From Bradyrhizobium sp. (GTDB taxonomy: Bacteria > Pseudomonadota > Alphaproteobacteria > Rhizobiales > Xanthobacteraceae), in NCBI RefSeq assembly GCF_017881085.1, contig NZ_JADGRI010000011.1, forward strand, positions 1 to 35,247: a stretch of 35,247 nucleotides of DNA, in the 5' to 3' direction. The notes beneath the pieces were generated by a model, which was not told where the DNA came from, made no database searches, and saw nothing but the letters and a program-made list of their open reading frames with translations. Numbering within the stretch: position 1 is the stretch's first letter; every line of letters starts with the position of its first letter. The translations under genes were made by a program, and so were the position numbers. Positions 7,190 through 16,508 of the stretch are shown here, in pieces.

Positions 7190-7809
7190 CTCAGGTCGAT
7201 AATATCTTCCGACGCGCGGACATGCGTGGAACTGCGAACGATGTCCTGGTCGATGACAGCCCTGACGATGATCTGCGGTATGGCCCGGGGCCGCATTCCC
7301 ATCAGGTTACTGATCTTGAAGTGGCCATCGATGCTGATGGCCTTGTAGGACCCGACGATCTGCTCGACGCGGCCTGCGCTGCCGAACGGCAGCAGCAGGC
7401 GCTCATATTGGACGTCCTTGCCGTCCGGATCCTGCACCATGGATATCGAATAGGTCGGCCGCTTGCACGCGAGGCAGGTGCGGTACAGGGTCACGACGTG
7501 TTCGTATCGCTCGGGACCGATCGCGTCGTCGAGATAACGGTTGGTGAGCTTGCGGGGATCGAGGTGCTCGCTGCCATAGACCTTGGTCAGCGTTGCCCCC
7601 TCCTGGGTAATCAGGAACCGCGCCTCGTCGCCACGGCCCTCGACGACAAATCCCATCATGTCCGGAAGCTCGTCGGCGAGGCACTCCGGCCGGTAATCGG
7701 CGAGGTCAGGCAGGGGGCGTGGCTTGACCACCGTGCGCAGCCAGGTGTTGAGAAGATCGCGTTGTCGGATGGATCGGACAACCGAGGGATTGGCGCTCTC
7801 GAATCGCAT
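7186..7809 (-). CDS. PAS_5 domain protein, paralogue A
   Basis: 207 residues of the alphaproteobacterial PAS_5 (PF07310-like) type. It has RDLLNTWLRT at the N-terminus, LADELPDMMGFVVEG, a block ending RYLDDAIGPERYEHVVTLY, the cysteine-containing CLACKRPTYS, and YERLLLPFGSAGRVEQIVGS, a family hallmark. Such proteins are thought to be small sensory or ligand-binding proteins; no output domain is attached. It starts 7 bp after paralogue B ends, so the two are one unit. No clear ribosome binding site precedes ATG 7809, suggesting coupled translation. Its stop shares CTAG with the ArsC-like gene. Confidence 0.8.
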   Translation of the reverse strand: MRFESANPSVVRSIRQRDLLNTWLRTVVKPRPLPDLADYRPECLADELPDMMGFVVEGRGDEARFLITQEGATLTKVYGSEHLDPRKLTNRYLDDAIGPERYEHVVTLYRTCLACKRPTYSISMVQDPDGKDVQYERLLLPFGSAGRVEQIVGSYKAISIDGHFKISNLMGMRPRAIPQIIVRAVIDQDIVRSSTHVRASEDIIDLS

Positions 7810-7816
7810 TCGCGTG

Positions 7817-8419
7817 CTAGCCGAATTCGATCAGGTCGCCGGAGGGAATGCGGCCGGGGGCGCGGTGGAAGAGGTCGCGGTCGATCACGCTGCGAAGTTT
7901 TGGCGTCGGCAGCGCGTCGTTTCCCCGCATCAGGTTCTTGATCTCGAAACCGCCGTCCTCGCTGATGGTCTTCAACGAGGCGATCAAATGGCTGACGCCG
8001 CCGCCTTCCGAGAACGGCAGCAGCAGCCGCTCATATGCGACGATCCGTCCGTAGAGGTCGTCGATGCTGGAGATGGTGTAGACGGGCAAGCAGCTAGCGA
8101 CGCATTTATAGTAGACCGGCATTACCACGGGCACGAGTCTCGCTCCGATATAGTCGTCGAGATATTTGCCCTTGCCGGTGTTGCCGTAGGCGTTCGACAT
8201 TCGCGTGCCGTCGCTCTGGATCGTCAGGCGCGGGGGCTGCTCGGCGGTATCGACGGTGTAATAGACGAGATCCGCGAGCTCATCGGCGAGGCGCTCGGGA
8301 TGGTATTCCTCGACGCGCGGCAATTTCTGCTCGCGGGAGTAGAGCCGCAGCCAGGTGTTCAACAGGTCCCGCTGCTTGATCGACTTAACGACCGACGGGT
8401 TGGCGCTCTCGAAATCCAC
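7817..8419 (-). CDS. PAS_5 domain protein, paralogue B
   Basis: A tandem paralogue of the next gene. The alignable blocks are FESANPSVVKSIKQRDLLN against FESANPSVVRSIRQRDLLN, then LADELADL, YLDDYIGARL, CVASCLPVYTIS and YERLLLPFSEGGGVSHLIAS. The start is uncertain. GTG 8419 puts the first residues exactly where paralogue A starts and leaves GGA about 14 bases upstream. A TTG at 8449 would add ten residues (MSWYWERIAA). PAS_5 proteins in this group often sit singly; here local duplication gave two copies that have since diverged in the middle. No effector domain is visible. Confidence 0.78.
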   Translation of the reverse strand: MDFESANPSVVKSIKQRDLLNTWLRLYSREQKLPRVEEYHPERLADELADLVYYTVDTAEQPPRLTIQSDGTRMSNAYGNTGKGKYLDDYIGARLVPVVMPVYYKCVASCLPVYTISSIDDLYGRIVAYERLLLPFSEGGGVSHLIASLKTISEDGGFEIKNLMRGNDALPTPKLRSVIDRDLFHRAPGRIPSGDLIEFG

Positions 8420-8803
8420 CGCTGCGATCCGTTCCCAATACCAAGACAATCAAAACACCCAACCATCGATTGGACAGGCAAATATTGTGTGAAACCGTAA
8501 GATTGCATCTAAACACCGTTAATGACGGCTTTCCGGACCCGGCTGGAAGGGCTGCCGAACACATCGGGCAACCCCTCAATAGTGCCTTCCAAGCAATTGG
8601 ACTTATGGCGAATTCGCATCCCCCGCTCGCCCTGCCGGTGCCCAGCTTTCCGTCTTGCGCAAGGCAGGCCGTTGACGGCATATTCCGGCCCGGAGGGGCA
8701 GGGTCCGGGACGCCTTCCAAGCGGCGTCCCTAAAGAGACCTGCCGGTTAGGAAAATTAGCCATGCGCGAGGCATCGCGGCAATGGTTGATGGGGGAAATT
8801 TGA
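8420..8803. other. Divergent intergenic region with an 8-bp-arm inverted repeat
   Basis: This 384-bp region separates the PAS_5 unit (minus) from the liv operon (plus) and must carry promoters for both, but I cannot place a convincing -35/-10 pair. A perfect inverted repeat GGGACGCC (8707-8714) and GGCGTCCC (8723-8730) with an 8-base loop lies about 75 bp before livG. No T tract follows, so it is more likely an operator or leader hairpin than a terminator. Confidence 0.4.
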
Positions 8804-9551
8804 TTGGCTGATGAGTTCATTCTCGAAACCCGCGGATTGACCAAGGAATTCGCGGGGTTCTTCGCTGTTCGCGATGTCGATCTTCGGGTCCGGCGCGGCA
8901 GCATTCACGCGCTGATCGGTCCGAACGGGGCCGGCAAGACCACGTGCTTCAACCTCTTGACCAAGTTCCTGAAGCCTTCGGCCGGCCAGATCCTGTACAA
9001 GGGACAGGATATCACGGCGACGGCGCCGGCCGACGTGGCGCGCCTGGGCCTGGTGCGCTCGTTCCAGATTTCGGCGGTGTTTCCGCATCTGACCGCGCTG
9101 GAAAATGTCAGGGTTGCGCTGCAGCGTCAGCACGGACATTCCTTCGATTTCTGGCGCTCCAAATCGGTGCTCGACCGCTTCAACGGGCGTGCCCTTGAAC
9201 TGCTCGACGATGTCGGCTTGAGCGAGTTCGCAAAGACGCCGGCGGTCGAAATGCCCTACGGACGCAAGCGCGCGCTCGAGATTGCAACCACGCTGGCGCT
9301 CGATCCGGAGATGATGCTGCTCGACGAGCCGATGGCCGGCATGGGACACGAGGACATCGACAAGATCGCGGCTCTGATCAAGCGTATCTCCGCCAAATAC
9401 ACCATCCTGATGGTCGAACATAATCTCAACGTCGTGGCCAATCTGTCCGATATCATCACCGTGCTGACGCGCGGCCAGGTGCTTGCGGAAGGCAATTATG
9501 CTGAGTTGACCAAGGACGAGCGCGTCAAGGAAGCCTATCTGGGGGCGGGGC

Positions 9552-9559
<8 letters not shown>
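8804..9559 (+). CDS. livG: Branched-chain amino-acid-type ABC transporter ATPase LivG
   Basis: 251 residues, an ABC ATPase of the LivG/BraF kind on the cytoplasmic face of a HAAT importer. Walker A is GPNGAGKTT (39-47) and Walker B is MMLLDEP. LivG features include the GPNGAGKTTCFNLLTKFLKP run and the ITATAPADVARLGLVRSFQ block. The usual LSxGQ/LSYGxQR signature reads MPYGRKR, a degenerate version. The start is TTG 8804 with GGGGGAA 7 bases upstream; the nearby ATG at 8809 is out of frame. Its stop overlaps livF by 8 bp. The operon order is livG-F-H-M and no binding protein is included, so the substrate (branched-chain amino acid, amide or other) is open. Confidence 0.9.
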
Positions 9560-10307
<748 letters not shown>

Positions 10308-10344
10308 AAGCAGTCAGAAGAGCTGGTTACGAAAGATCTGATCG

Positions 10345-11208
10345 ATGCAAGCGCTCTACGCACAGCTTCTGGTGGGACTGATCAACGGCTCGTTTTACGC
10401 GCTGCTCAGTCTCGGGCTCGCCGTGATCTTCGGCATGCTCAACATCATCAATTTCGCCCACGGCGCGGTCTACATGATGGGCGCTTTCGTCGCCTATTTC
10501 CTCCTCAACGTCGCGGGCATCGGCTATTGGCCGGCGCTGATCATCGCGCCGATCGTGGTCGGCATTTTCGGCATGATCCTGGAGCGGACCATGCTGCAAT
10601 GGCTTGCAGGCCTCGATCATCTCTACGGGCTGTTGCTCACCTTTGGGCTGGCTCTGATCATACAGGGCGTGTTCCAGAACTATTTCGGCTCGTCCGGTCT
10701 GCCCTATTCGATCCCGGACGAATTGAAGGGCGGCATGAACCTCGGCTTCATGTACCTGCCGATCTATCGCGGCTGGGTGGTGATCTTTTCGCTGATCGTT
10801 TGTATTGGAACCTGGTACCTGATCGAACGCACCCGGCTTGGAGCTTACCTGCGCGCCGCGACCGAAAATCCGACCCTGGTCCGCGCCTTCGGCATCAACG
10901 TGCCGCGCATGATCACCCTGACCTATGGACTCGGCGTCGGCCTTGCCGCACTCGCCGGGGTATTGTCGGCGCCGATCAACCAGGTGCGGCCTCTGATGGG
11001 TGAGAATGTCATTATCGTGGTGTTCGCGGTGGTGGTGATCGGCGGCATGGGTTCGATCATGGGATCGATCATCACGGGCTTTGCGCTGGGCGTGATCGAG
11101 GGTTTGACCAAGTACTTCTATCCGGAGGCCTCCAACACCGTGGTATTTGTTCTCATGGTGCTGGTGCTGCTGGTGAAGCCAACAGGACTGACAGGACGGG
11201 CGGCCTAA
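10345..11208 (+). CDS. livH: Branched-chain amino-acid-type ABC transporter permease LivH
   Basis: 287 residues and about eight hydrophobic segments. The LivH family run GSFYALLSLGLAVIFGMLNIINFAHGA sits at the N-terminus, with RAATENPTLVRAFGIN (the cytoplasmic coupling-loop region) and GGMGSIMGSIITGFALGVIEG near the C-terminus. It forms the inner-membrane channel with LivM. Length is normal. It is followed after a single base by livM. Confidence 0.92.
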   Translation: MQALYAQLLVGLINGSFYALLSLGLAVIFGMLNIINFAHGAVYMMGAFVAYFLLNVAGIGYWPALIIAPIVVGIFGMILERTMLQWLAGLDHLYGLLLTFGLALIIQGVFQNYFGSSGLPYSIPDELKGGMNLGFMYLPIYRGWVVIFSLIVCIGTWYLIERTRLGAYLRAATENPTLVRAFGINVPRMITLTYGLGVGLAALAGVLSAPINQVRPLMGENVIIVVFAVVVIGGMGSIMGSIITGFALGVIEGLTKYFYPEASNTVVFVLMVLVLLVKPTGLTGRAA

Positions 11209-11209
11209 C

Positions 11210-12178
11210 ATGACGGCGATGACCGACGATTCGATTCCGGTGACCCCACGCGCCATCCACGACGAGATGATCGCGTTCGGCATTATGGCCGCGCTGCTTC
11301 TGGTCGTACCGTTGACCGGCATCTACCCGTTCTTCGTGATGCAGGCGCTGTGCTTTGCACTGCTGGCCTGCGCCTTCAACCTCCTGATCGGTTACGGCGG
11401 CTTGCTGTCGTTCGGCCACGCGATGTTTCTGGGCACGGCCGGCTACTGTACGGCGCACGCGCTGAAAGTGTGGGGGGTGTCGCCCGAACTCGGAATCCTG
11501 GTCGGCACCGCCGGCGCTGCGGCGCTGGCCGTGATCACCGGCCTGGTCGCGATTCGTCGCCAGGGCATCTATTTCGCGATGATCACGCTGGCGCTGTCGC
11601 AGCTTCTGTTCTTCATCTACCTGCAGGCGCCGTTCACCCATGGCGAAGACGGCATTCAGGGCATTCCGCAAGGCCGTCTGTTCGGAGTTTTCAATCTCGC
11701 CAACCCGACGATCCTCTATTACGTGATCCTCGCCGGCTTCCTGTTCGGTTTTCTGGTGATTTTCCGCACCATCAACTCGCCGTTCGGCGAGGTGCTGAAA
11801 GCGATCCGGGAGAACGAGCCGCGCGCGATCTCGCTCGGCTACAAGACCGATCAGTACAAGCTGCTAGCTTATATTCTATCGGGAACGCTGGCCGGATTGG
11901 CAGGCGCGCTGAAGGTGTTTGTCGCGCAAAATGCCTCGTTGACAGACGTCGAAGTGGCGATGTCCGGGCAAATCGTGCTGATGACGCTGGTCGGCGGTCT
12001 CGGCACCGTGTTTGGCCCGGTGGTTGGCGCTTTCATCATTGTCGCCATGCAACAATACCTGTCCGGTCTCGGGCAATGGGTGACGGTGATCCAGGGCGCG
12101 GTGTTCGTGGTCTGCGTGCTGACGTTCCGCCGCGGCATCATTGGCGAAGTCGCGCATTATTTCCGCCGATCGCTCTGA
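11210..12178 (+). CDS. livM: Branched-chain amino-acid-type ABC transporter permease LivM
   Basis: 322 residues, polytopic. LivM hallmarks are YPFFVMQALCFALLACAFNLLIGYGG, LSFGHAMFLGTAGYC, AIRRQGIYFAMITLALSQLLFF, the coupling loop RENEPRAISLGY, and GGLGTVFGPVVGAFII. It is the second permease subunit of the same HAAT importer, the last gene of the operon, and is complete at the C-terminus. The next feature is a Pho-box-like repeat about 97 bp downstream. Confidence 0.92.
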   Translation: MTAMTDDSIPVTPRAIHDEMIAFGIMAALLLVVPLTGIYPFFVMQALCFALLACAFNLLIGYGGLLSFGHAMFLGTAGYCTAHALKVWGVSPELGILVGTAGAAALAVITGLVAIRRQGIYFAMITLALSQLLFFIYLQAPFTHGEDGIQGIPQGRLFGVFNLANPTILYYVILAGFLFGFLVIFRTINSPFGEVLKAIRENEPRAISLGYKTDQYKLLAYILSGTLAGLAGALKVFVAQNASLTDVEVAMSGQIVLMTLVGGLGTVFGPVVGAFIIVAMQQYLSGLGQWVTVIQGAVFVVCVLTFRRGIIGEVAHYFRRSL

Positions 12179-12274
12179 AAAGGGCCGTTTTTTGGAACAT
12201 TTTCGGTCTACAAAGCGGTGGATGACCGGGTTCTATCATGCCGCGGGCTGGCCGCCTGGTCGGCAAAGTGGTCT

Positions 12275-12292
12275 ATGACAGTTCTGTGACAG
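12275..12292 (-). promoter_or_regulatory. Pho-box-like direct repeat upstream of orfA-pit
   Basis: ATGACAG-TTCT-GTGACAG is the reverse complement of CTGTCAC-N4-CTGTCAT, one mismatch from the rhizobial PHO box (CTGTCAT-N4-CTGTCAT). It ends 43 bp before the DUF47 start. PhoB is known to act on orfA-pit in Sinorhizobium meliloti. The reverse orientation here would fit repression, but that is inference. Confidence 0.65.
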
Positions 12293-12313
12293 GCCGCTCT
12301 GGCCGGCCTTTTT
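12291..12313 (+). terminator. Terminator-like hairpin between livM and orfA
   Basis: AGGCCG (12291-12296) pairs with CGGCCT (12304-12309) over a 7-base loop and is followed by T at 12309-12313. It can end the liv transcript about 113 bp after livM, or act as a leader hairpin of orfA-pit. It overlaps the last two bases of the Pho-box-like site. Confidence 0.5.
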
Positions 12314-12335
12314 CCGTAAATTTGGGACATATGCG

Positions 12336-12980
12336 ATGCTGCGTTGGTTTCGCGCCTTTCTCCCCAGGGAGGAACGGTTTTTTGAGCTGTTTGCCCGGCA
12401 TTCCCAGACCTGCGTGCAGGGTGCGCTGGCGTTGCAGGGCATGCTGCGCGGCGGCGAGGAAACCCCGGTGTTCTGCCAGCGCGTCAACCAGTTCGAAAAT
12501 GACGCCGACAACATTACCCGCGAGGTGCTGACGGCGGTGCGCCGGACCTTCATCACCCCATTCGACCGTGGCGACATCAAGAACCTGATCACCGCGATGG
12601 ACGACGCCATCGATCAGATGCAGCAGACCGCCAAGGCCGTTATCCTGTTCGAGGTCCGCACCTTCGAGCCGCCGATGCGCGAAATGGGAACGTTGCTGGT
12701 GGAATGCGCCAACCTGGTTGGCCGCGCGCTGCCGCTGCTGCAGTCGATCGGCGCCAATGTCGCGATGCTGACCGCGATCACCGAGGAACTGACCAAGCTG
12801 GAAGGGCGCGTGGATGATCTCCACGACATCGGTCTGAAGGAGCTATTCCTCAAGCACCGCAACGCCAACACGATGGATTTCATCGTCGGCGCGGAGATCT
12901 ACGACCACCTCGAGAAAGTCGCCGACCGCTTCGACGACGTCGCCAATGAGATCAACAGTATCGTGATCGAACAGGTATAG
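12336..12980 (+). CDS. DUF47 family PhoU-like protein (orfA of the orfA-pit pair)
   Basis: 214 residues, mainly alpha-helical, with the PhoU-like/DUF47 pattern: FLPREERFFELFARHS at the N-terminus, CQRVNQFENDADNITREV (the ExxxD metal-binding-like motif), FITPFDRGDIKNLITAMDDAID, and the second half motif AEIYDHLEKVADRFDDVANEI. In rhizobia the first gene before pit encodes such a protein and is thought to modulate the Pit transporter. ATG 12336 is used; ATG 12331 is out of frame. The gene sits 14 bp before pit and behind a Pho-box-like site, so the pair should respond to phosphate. Confidence 0.88.
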   Translation: MLRWFRAFLPREERFFELFARHSQTCVQGALALQGMLRGGEETPVFCQRVNQFENDADNITREVLTAVRRTFITPFDRGDIKNLITAMDDAIDQMQQTAKAVILFEVRTFEPPMREMGTLLVECANLVGRALPLLQSIGANVAMLTAITEELTKLEGRVDDLHDIGLKELFLKHRNANTMDFIVGAEIYDHLEKVADRFDDVANEINSIVIEQV

Positions 12981-12994
12981 GGCAGGGCCATCAA

Positions 12995-14005
12995 GTGGAC
13001 GCCACGCTTGGTCTTCCTATCCTGTTCGGATTGATCGCGGTCGCGTTGCTGTTCGACTTCCTCAACGGACTGCACGACGCCGCCAACTCGATCGCGACCA
13101 TCGTGTCGACCCGGGTGCTGCGGCCGCAATACGCGGTGCTGTGGGCGGCGTTCTTCAATTTCGTCGCCTTCACGGTGTTCGGGCTCAACGTCGCCCACAC
13201 CATCGGTACGGGTATCGTCGAACCCAGCGTCATCGATACCCAGGTGATCTTCGCAGCCCTGATCGGCGCCATCGTCTGGAACCTGATCACCTGGGGACTG
13301 GGCATCCCGTCCTCCAGCTCGCACGCGCTGATCGGCGGGCTGGTCGGGGGCGGCATGGCCAAGGCGGGACTTTCGGCCGCGGTCTGGAGCGGGCTGACGA
13401 AGACGCTGGTGGCGATCGTGCTGTCGCCGCTGTTCGGATTCCTGCTGGCGATGGTGCTGGTTGCGATCGTTTCCTGGGCGTCGGTACGCTCCACGCCGTT
13501 CGCGGTCGACCGCGCCTTCCGCATCCTGCAATTCGCCTCGGCGTCGCTGTATTCGCTCGGCCATGGCGGCAACGACGCGCAGAAGACCATGGGCATCATC
13601 GCGGTCCTGCTGTTTTCGCAGGGGCAGCTGGGCACCGAATTCTACGTTCCGTTCTGGGTGGTGCTGTCCTGCCAGGCGGCCATGGCGCTGGGCACCCTGA
13701 TGGGCGGCTGGCGGATCGTCCGCACCATGGGCCTACGCATTACCAAACTGACCCCGATGCAGGGATTTTGCGCGGAAACCGGCGGCGCCGCGACCCTGTT
13801 CATAGCGACCTTTCTCGGCGTTCCCGTCTCGACCACCCACACCATCACCGGCGCCATCGTCGGCGTCGGCGCGGCAAGGCGGGTTTCGGCGGTGCGCTGG
13901 AACGTGGCAAGCTCGATCGTCTATGCCTGGGTGATTACCATCCCGGCTTCCGCCGGCGTCGCCGCTTTGGCCTATTGGGCGGTATCGTTGTTGGGTTACC
14001 GCTGA
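12995..14005 (+). CDS. pit: Inorganic phosphate transporter, PiT family
   Basis: 336 residues with about ten membrane segments. Both halves carry the PHO4/PiT signature: DFLNGLHDAANSIATIV (residues 21-37) and SLGHGGNDAQKTMGII in the second half. ITWGLGIPSSSSHALIGGL and VPVSTTHTITGAIVG are the paired transport motifs. Pit carries metal-phosphate with protons as the low-affinity, constitutive phosphate uptake system. The start is GTG 12995, preceded by GCAGGG. It follows the DUF47 gene in one operon. In S. meliloti this locus is repressed by PhoB during phosphate limitation; whether that holds here is inference. Confidence 0.93.
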   Translation: MDATLGLPILFGLIAVALLFDFLNGLHDAANSIATIVSTRVLRPQYAVLWAAFFNFVAFTVFGLNVAHTIGTGIVEPSVIDTQVIFAALIGAIVWNLITWGLGIPSSSSHALIGGLVGGGMAKAGLSAAVWSGLTKTLVAIVLSPLFGFLLAMVLVAIVSWASVRSTPFAVDRAFRILQFASASLYSLGHGGNDAQKTMGIIAVLLFSQGQLGTEFYVPFWVVLSCQAAMALGTLMGGWRIVRTMGLRITKLTPMQGFCAETGGAATLFIATFLGVPVSTTHTITGAIVGVGAARRVSAVRWNVASSIVYAWVITIPASAGVAALAYWAVSLLGYR

Positions 14006-14088
14006 TTGGAGTTTGGCCGCGCAATCCCTATATCGGAGGTGCCGATCCTCCTTGATCCAGCCCGGTTTCCCTGCCAAACGCTCGATTC

Positions 14089-15708
14089 ATGTCCGACCTC
14101 GCCATAGCAACCGAATCGCCGTCCCGCAGCCCGCTCGCCGCGGAGGTGGCGCGGCGGCGCACCTTTGCCATCATCTCCCACCCCGACGCCGGCAAGACCA
14201 CGCTGACCGAAAAACTGCTGCTGTTCGGCGGCGCCATCAATCTGGCCGGCCAGGTCAAGGCCAAGGGCGAACGCCGCAACACCCGTTCCGACTGGATGAA
14301 GATCGAGCGCGAGCGCGGCATTTCCGTCGTCACCTCGGTGATGACCTTCGAATTCGAGGGGCTGGTGTTCAACCTCCTGGACACGCCGGGCCACGAGGAT
14401 TTTTCGGAAGATACCTATCGCACGCTGACCGCGGTCGATTCCGCGGTCATGGTGATCGACGCCGCCAAGGGCATCGAGGCGCGGACGCGAAAGCTGTTCG
14501 AAGTCTGCCGGCTCCGCGACATCCCGATCATCACCTTCATCAACAAGATGGACCGCGAGAGCCGCGACACCTTCGATCTGCTCGACGAGATCGAAAAGAC
14601 GCTGGCGCTCGATACGACGCCGATGACCTGGCCGGTCGGCCGCGGCCGCGATTTCCTCGGCACCTACGATCTCGCCACCGGCGGCATCCGCCTGCTCGAA
14701 GGCGGCGGCGCCAAGACCGGTGCCGCCCAACAGATCGATATCGCCGATCTCGCCGGCCGCAATGCCAATCTCGACATCGGCGAGATCAAGGAAGAGCTCG
14801 CGCTGGTGTCGGAGGCCTGCAAGCCGTTCGAGCTGGAAGCGTTCCGCGAGGGCCACCTGACGCCGGTGTATTTCGGCAGCGCGCTGCGCAATTTCGGCGT
14901 CGGCGATTTGCTGGAGGGGTTGGGGCGCTTCGCGCCGCCGCCGCGCGCGCAGGAATCCAATCTGCGCAAGGTCGAGGCGGCGGAGCCGCACATGAGCGCC
15001 TTCGTGTTCAAGATCCAGGCCAACATGGATCCGAACCATCGCGACCGCATCGCGTTTGCGCGGCTGTGCTCGGGCAAATTGACCCGCGGCATGAAGGCAA
15101 GACTAGTGCGGACCGGCAAGAACATGTCGCTGTCCAGCCCGCAATTCTTCTTCGCCCAGGACCGCGCACTGGCCGACGAAGCCTTTGCCGGCGATGTCGT
15201 CGGCATCCCCAACCACGGCACGTTGCGGATCGGCGACACCCTGACCGAGGGCGAGGATCTCACCTTCGTCGGCGTGCCCTCATTCGCACCGGAAATCGTC
15301 CGCCGCGTCCGGTTGACCGATGCGATGAAGGCCAAGAAGCTGAAAGAAGCGCTGCAGCAGATGTCGGAGGAGGGCGTGGTGCAGGTGTTCCGCCCGCGCG
15401 ACGGCGCGCCGGCATTGGTCGGCGTGGTCGGCCCGCTGCAGCTCGACGTGCTGAAGGCGCGGCTCGATGCCGAATATTCGCTGCCGGTCGAATTCGAGGT
15501 TTCCGAGTTCCAGCTGGCGCGCTGGATTTCGTGCGACGACCGCAAGAAGCTGGAGGCCTTCATCGCCGCCAACGGCTCCGGCGTCGCCGACGACGTCGAC
15601 GGCGATCCGGTGTTTCTGGCGAAGAATGAATTCTACCTGGGCTACACCAAGGAACGCGCCGAGGGCATCGTGTTTTCCAGCATCAAGGACGTGAAGAAGA
15701 AGGCGTAA
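14089..15708 (+). CDS. prfC: Peptide chain release factor 3
   Basis: 539 residues, full length for RF3, a GTPase that recycles RF1/RF2 from the ribosome after termination. The G domain is intact: G1 SHPDAGKTT (30-38), switch I ERGISVVTSVMTF, G3 DTPGHEDF (98-105), and G4 NKMD (152-155). The domain II and III blocks SGKLTRGMKARLVRTGK and LQLDVLKARLDAEY follow as in RF3, which separates it from EF-G and LepA. It appears monocistronic, 83 bp after pit, with a short GGAGG/CCTCC dyad (about 14035-14051) in the gap. Confidence 0.95.
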   Translation: MSDLAIATESPSRSPLAAEVARRRTFAIISHPDAGKTTLTEKLLLFGGAINLAGQVKAKGERRNTRSDWMKIERERGISVVTSVMTFEFEGLVFNLLDTPGHEDFSEDTYRTLTAVDSAVMVIDAAKGIEARTRKLFEVCRLRDIPIITFINKMDRESRDTFDLLDEIEKTLALDTTPMTWPVGRGRDFLGTYDLATGGIRLLEGGGAKTGAAQQIDIADLAGRNANLDIGEIKEELALVSEACKPFELEAFREGHLTPVYFGSALRNFGVGDLLEGLGRFAPPPRAQESNLRKVEAAEPHMSAFVFKIQANMDPNHRDRIAFARLCSGKLTRGMKARLVRTGKNMSLSSPQFFFAQDRALADEAFAGDVVGIPNHGTLRIGDTLTEGEDLTFVGVPSFAPEIVRRVRLTDAMKAKKLKEALQQMSEEGVVQVFRPRDGAPALVGVVGPLQLDVLKARLDAEYSLPVEFEVSEFQLARWISCDDRKKLEAFIAANGSGVADDVDGDPVFLAKNEFYLGYTKERAEGIVFSSIKDVKKKA

Positions 15709-15821
15709 GGCGGGCTGCCCGCGCCGTTGAATGAACGCAGGGTTGTGAACGAAGCCCCTCTTGATCCCGCCCGTCGTCGGCATCATCTCGGTGACGCACC
15801 TGGCTGCCCCATCGAGGACCC

Positions 15822-16415
15822 ATGCTCCGGCGCATCGATTTCTGTCTCATGATTGCCATTGGCGGAATGGTCGCTACCGGCGGCGCCGAAGCGCGGCCGC
15901 GGCACATCGACGCCACGCCGTTTTCCCACGCGCCTTGCAGCGTGCTGAGCGGGCGGCCGTGCACGCCGTCGACTTGCAGCGTGCTCAATCGTGGGCCGTG
16001 CATTCCCGAGATCGATTATCCCTACGGCGAAAATCTGCAGCTGACGATCGAAACCGTGCCGCCGCAGGACGACGCGACAAAGTATCAAAAGCCCGACCAC
16101 GATCTCCAAACCATCGGCGATCTCTTTGCCGCACTACGCTCCTGCTGGTCGCCGCCGCCGGCTAATGCGGCCCGCGAGGACATGCAGATGACGGTGCGCT
16201 TCAGTTTCAACCGGTCGGGCGGGATCATCGGCGCACCGCGCATGACCTTTGCGACGGCGGACGCGCCTGCCGATGTGCGCGCCGCCTATCTCAAGGCCAT
16301 CGACGTCTCGCTGAATGCTTGTGCCCCGCTGAAATTCTCCGGTGGGCTGGGCGGCGCGCTCGCCGGGCGGCCGATCGCGATCCGCTATGTCGATAATCGC
16401 GAACTGAAGCAGTAG
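15822..16415 (+). CDS. Exported hypothetical protein with a duplicated CSVL-PC motif
   Basis: 197 residues. A hydrophobic N-terminus (MLRRIDFCLMIAIGGMVATGG, cleavage likely after AEA) indicates export. The mature start holds a duplicated cysteine motif, HAPCSVLSGRPC and STCSVLNRGPC, which could form disulfides in the periplasm. The C-terminal half (MTVRFSFNRSGGIIGAPRMTF and FSGGLGGALAGRPIAIRYV) resembles TonB_C-type domains. From memory similar proteins are common in Bradyrhizobium but unnamed. No clear partner gene is adjacent. Confidence 0.75.
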   Translation: MLRRIDFCLMIAIGGMVATGGAEARPRHIDATPFSHAPCSVLSGRPCTPSTCSVLNRGPCIPEIDYPYGENLQLTIETVPPQDDATKYQKPDHDLQTIGDLFAALRSCWSPPPANAAREDMQMTVRFSFNRSGGIIGAPRMTFATADAPADVRAAYLKAIDVSLNACAPLKFSGGLGGALAGRPIAIRYVDNRELKQ

Positions 16416-16463
16416 GGCCGGCCAAATTATCTGATCAAGGAGATCGTTTCCCGTTACAGCCGC

Positions 16464-16490
16464 AAAAAAAGGCGGCCCACCGGGCCGCCT
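16464..16490 (-). terminator. Intrinsic terminator of the glycine-rich gene
   Basis: Read on the minus strand, a 9-bp stem AGGCGGCCC/GGGCCGCCT (16490-16482 with 16478-16470, 3-base loop) is followed by seven T (16470-16464). It lies 18 bp downstream of the stop at 16509. On the plus strand no T tract follows. Confidence 0.85.
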
Positions 16491-16508
16491 CTATCGCAAT
16501 TGCGGTGA

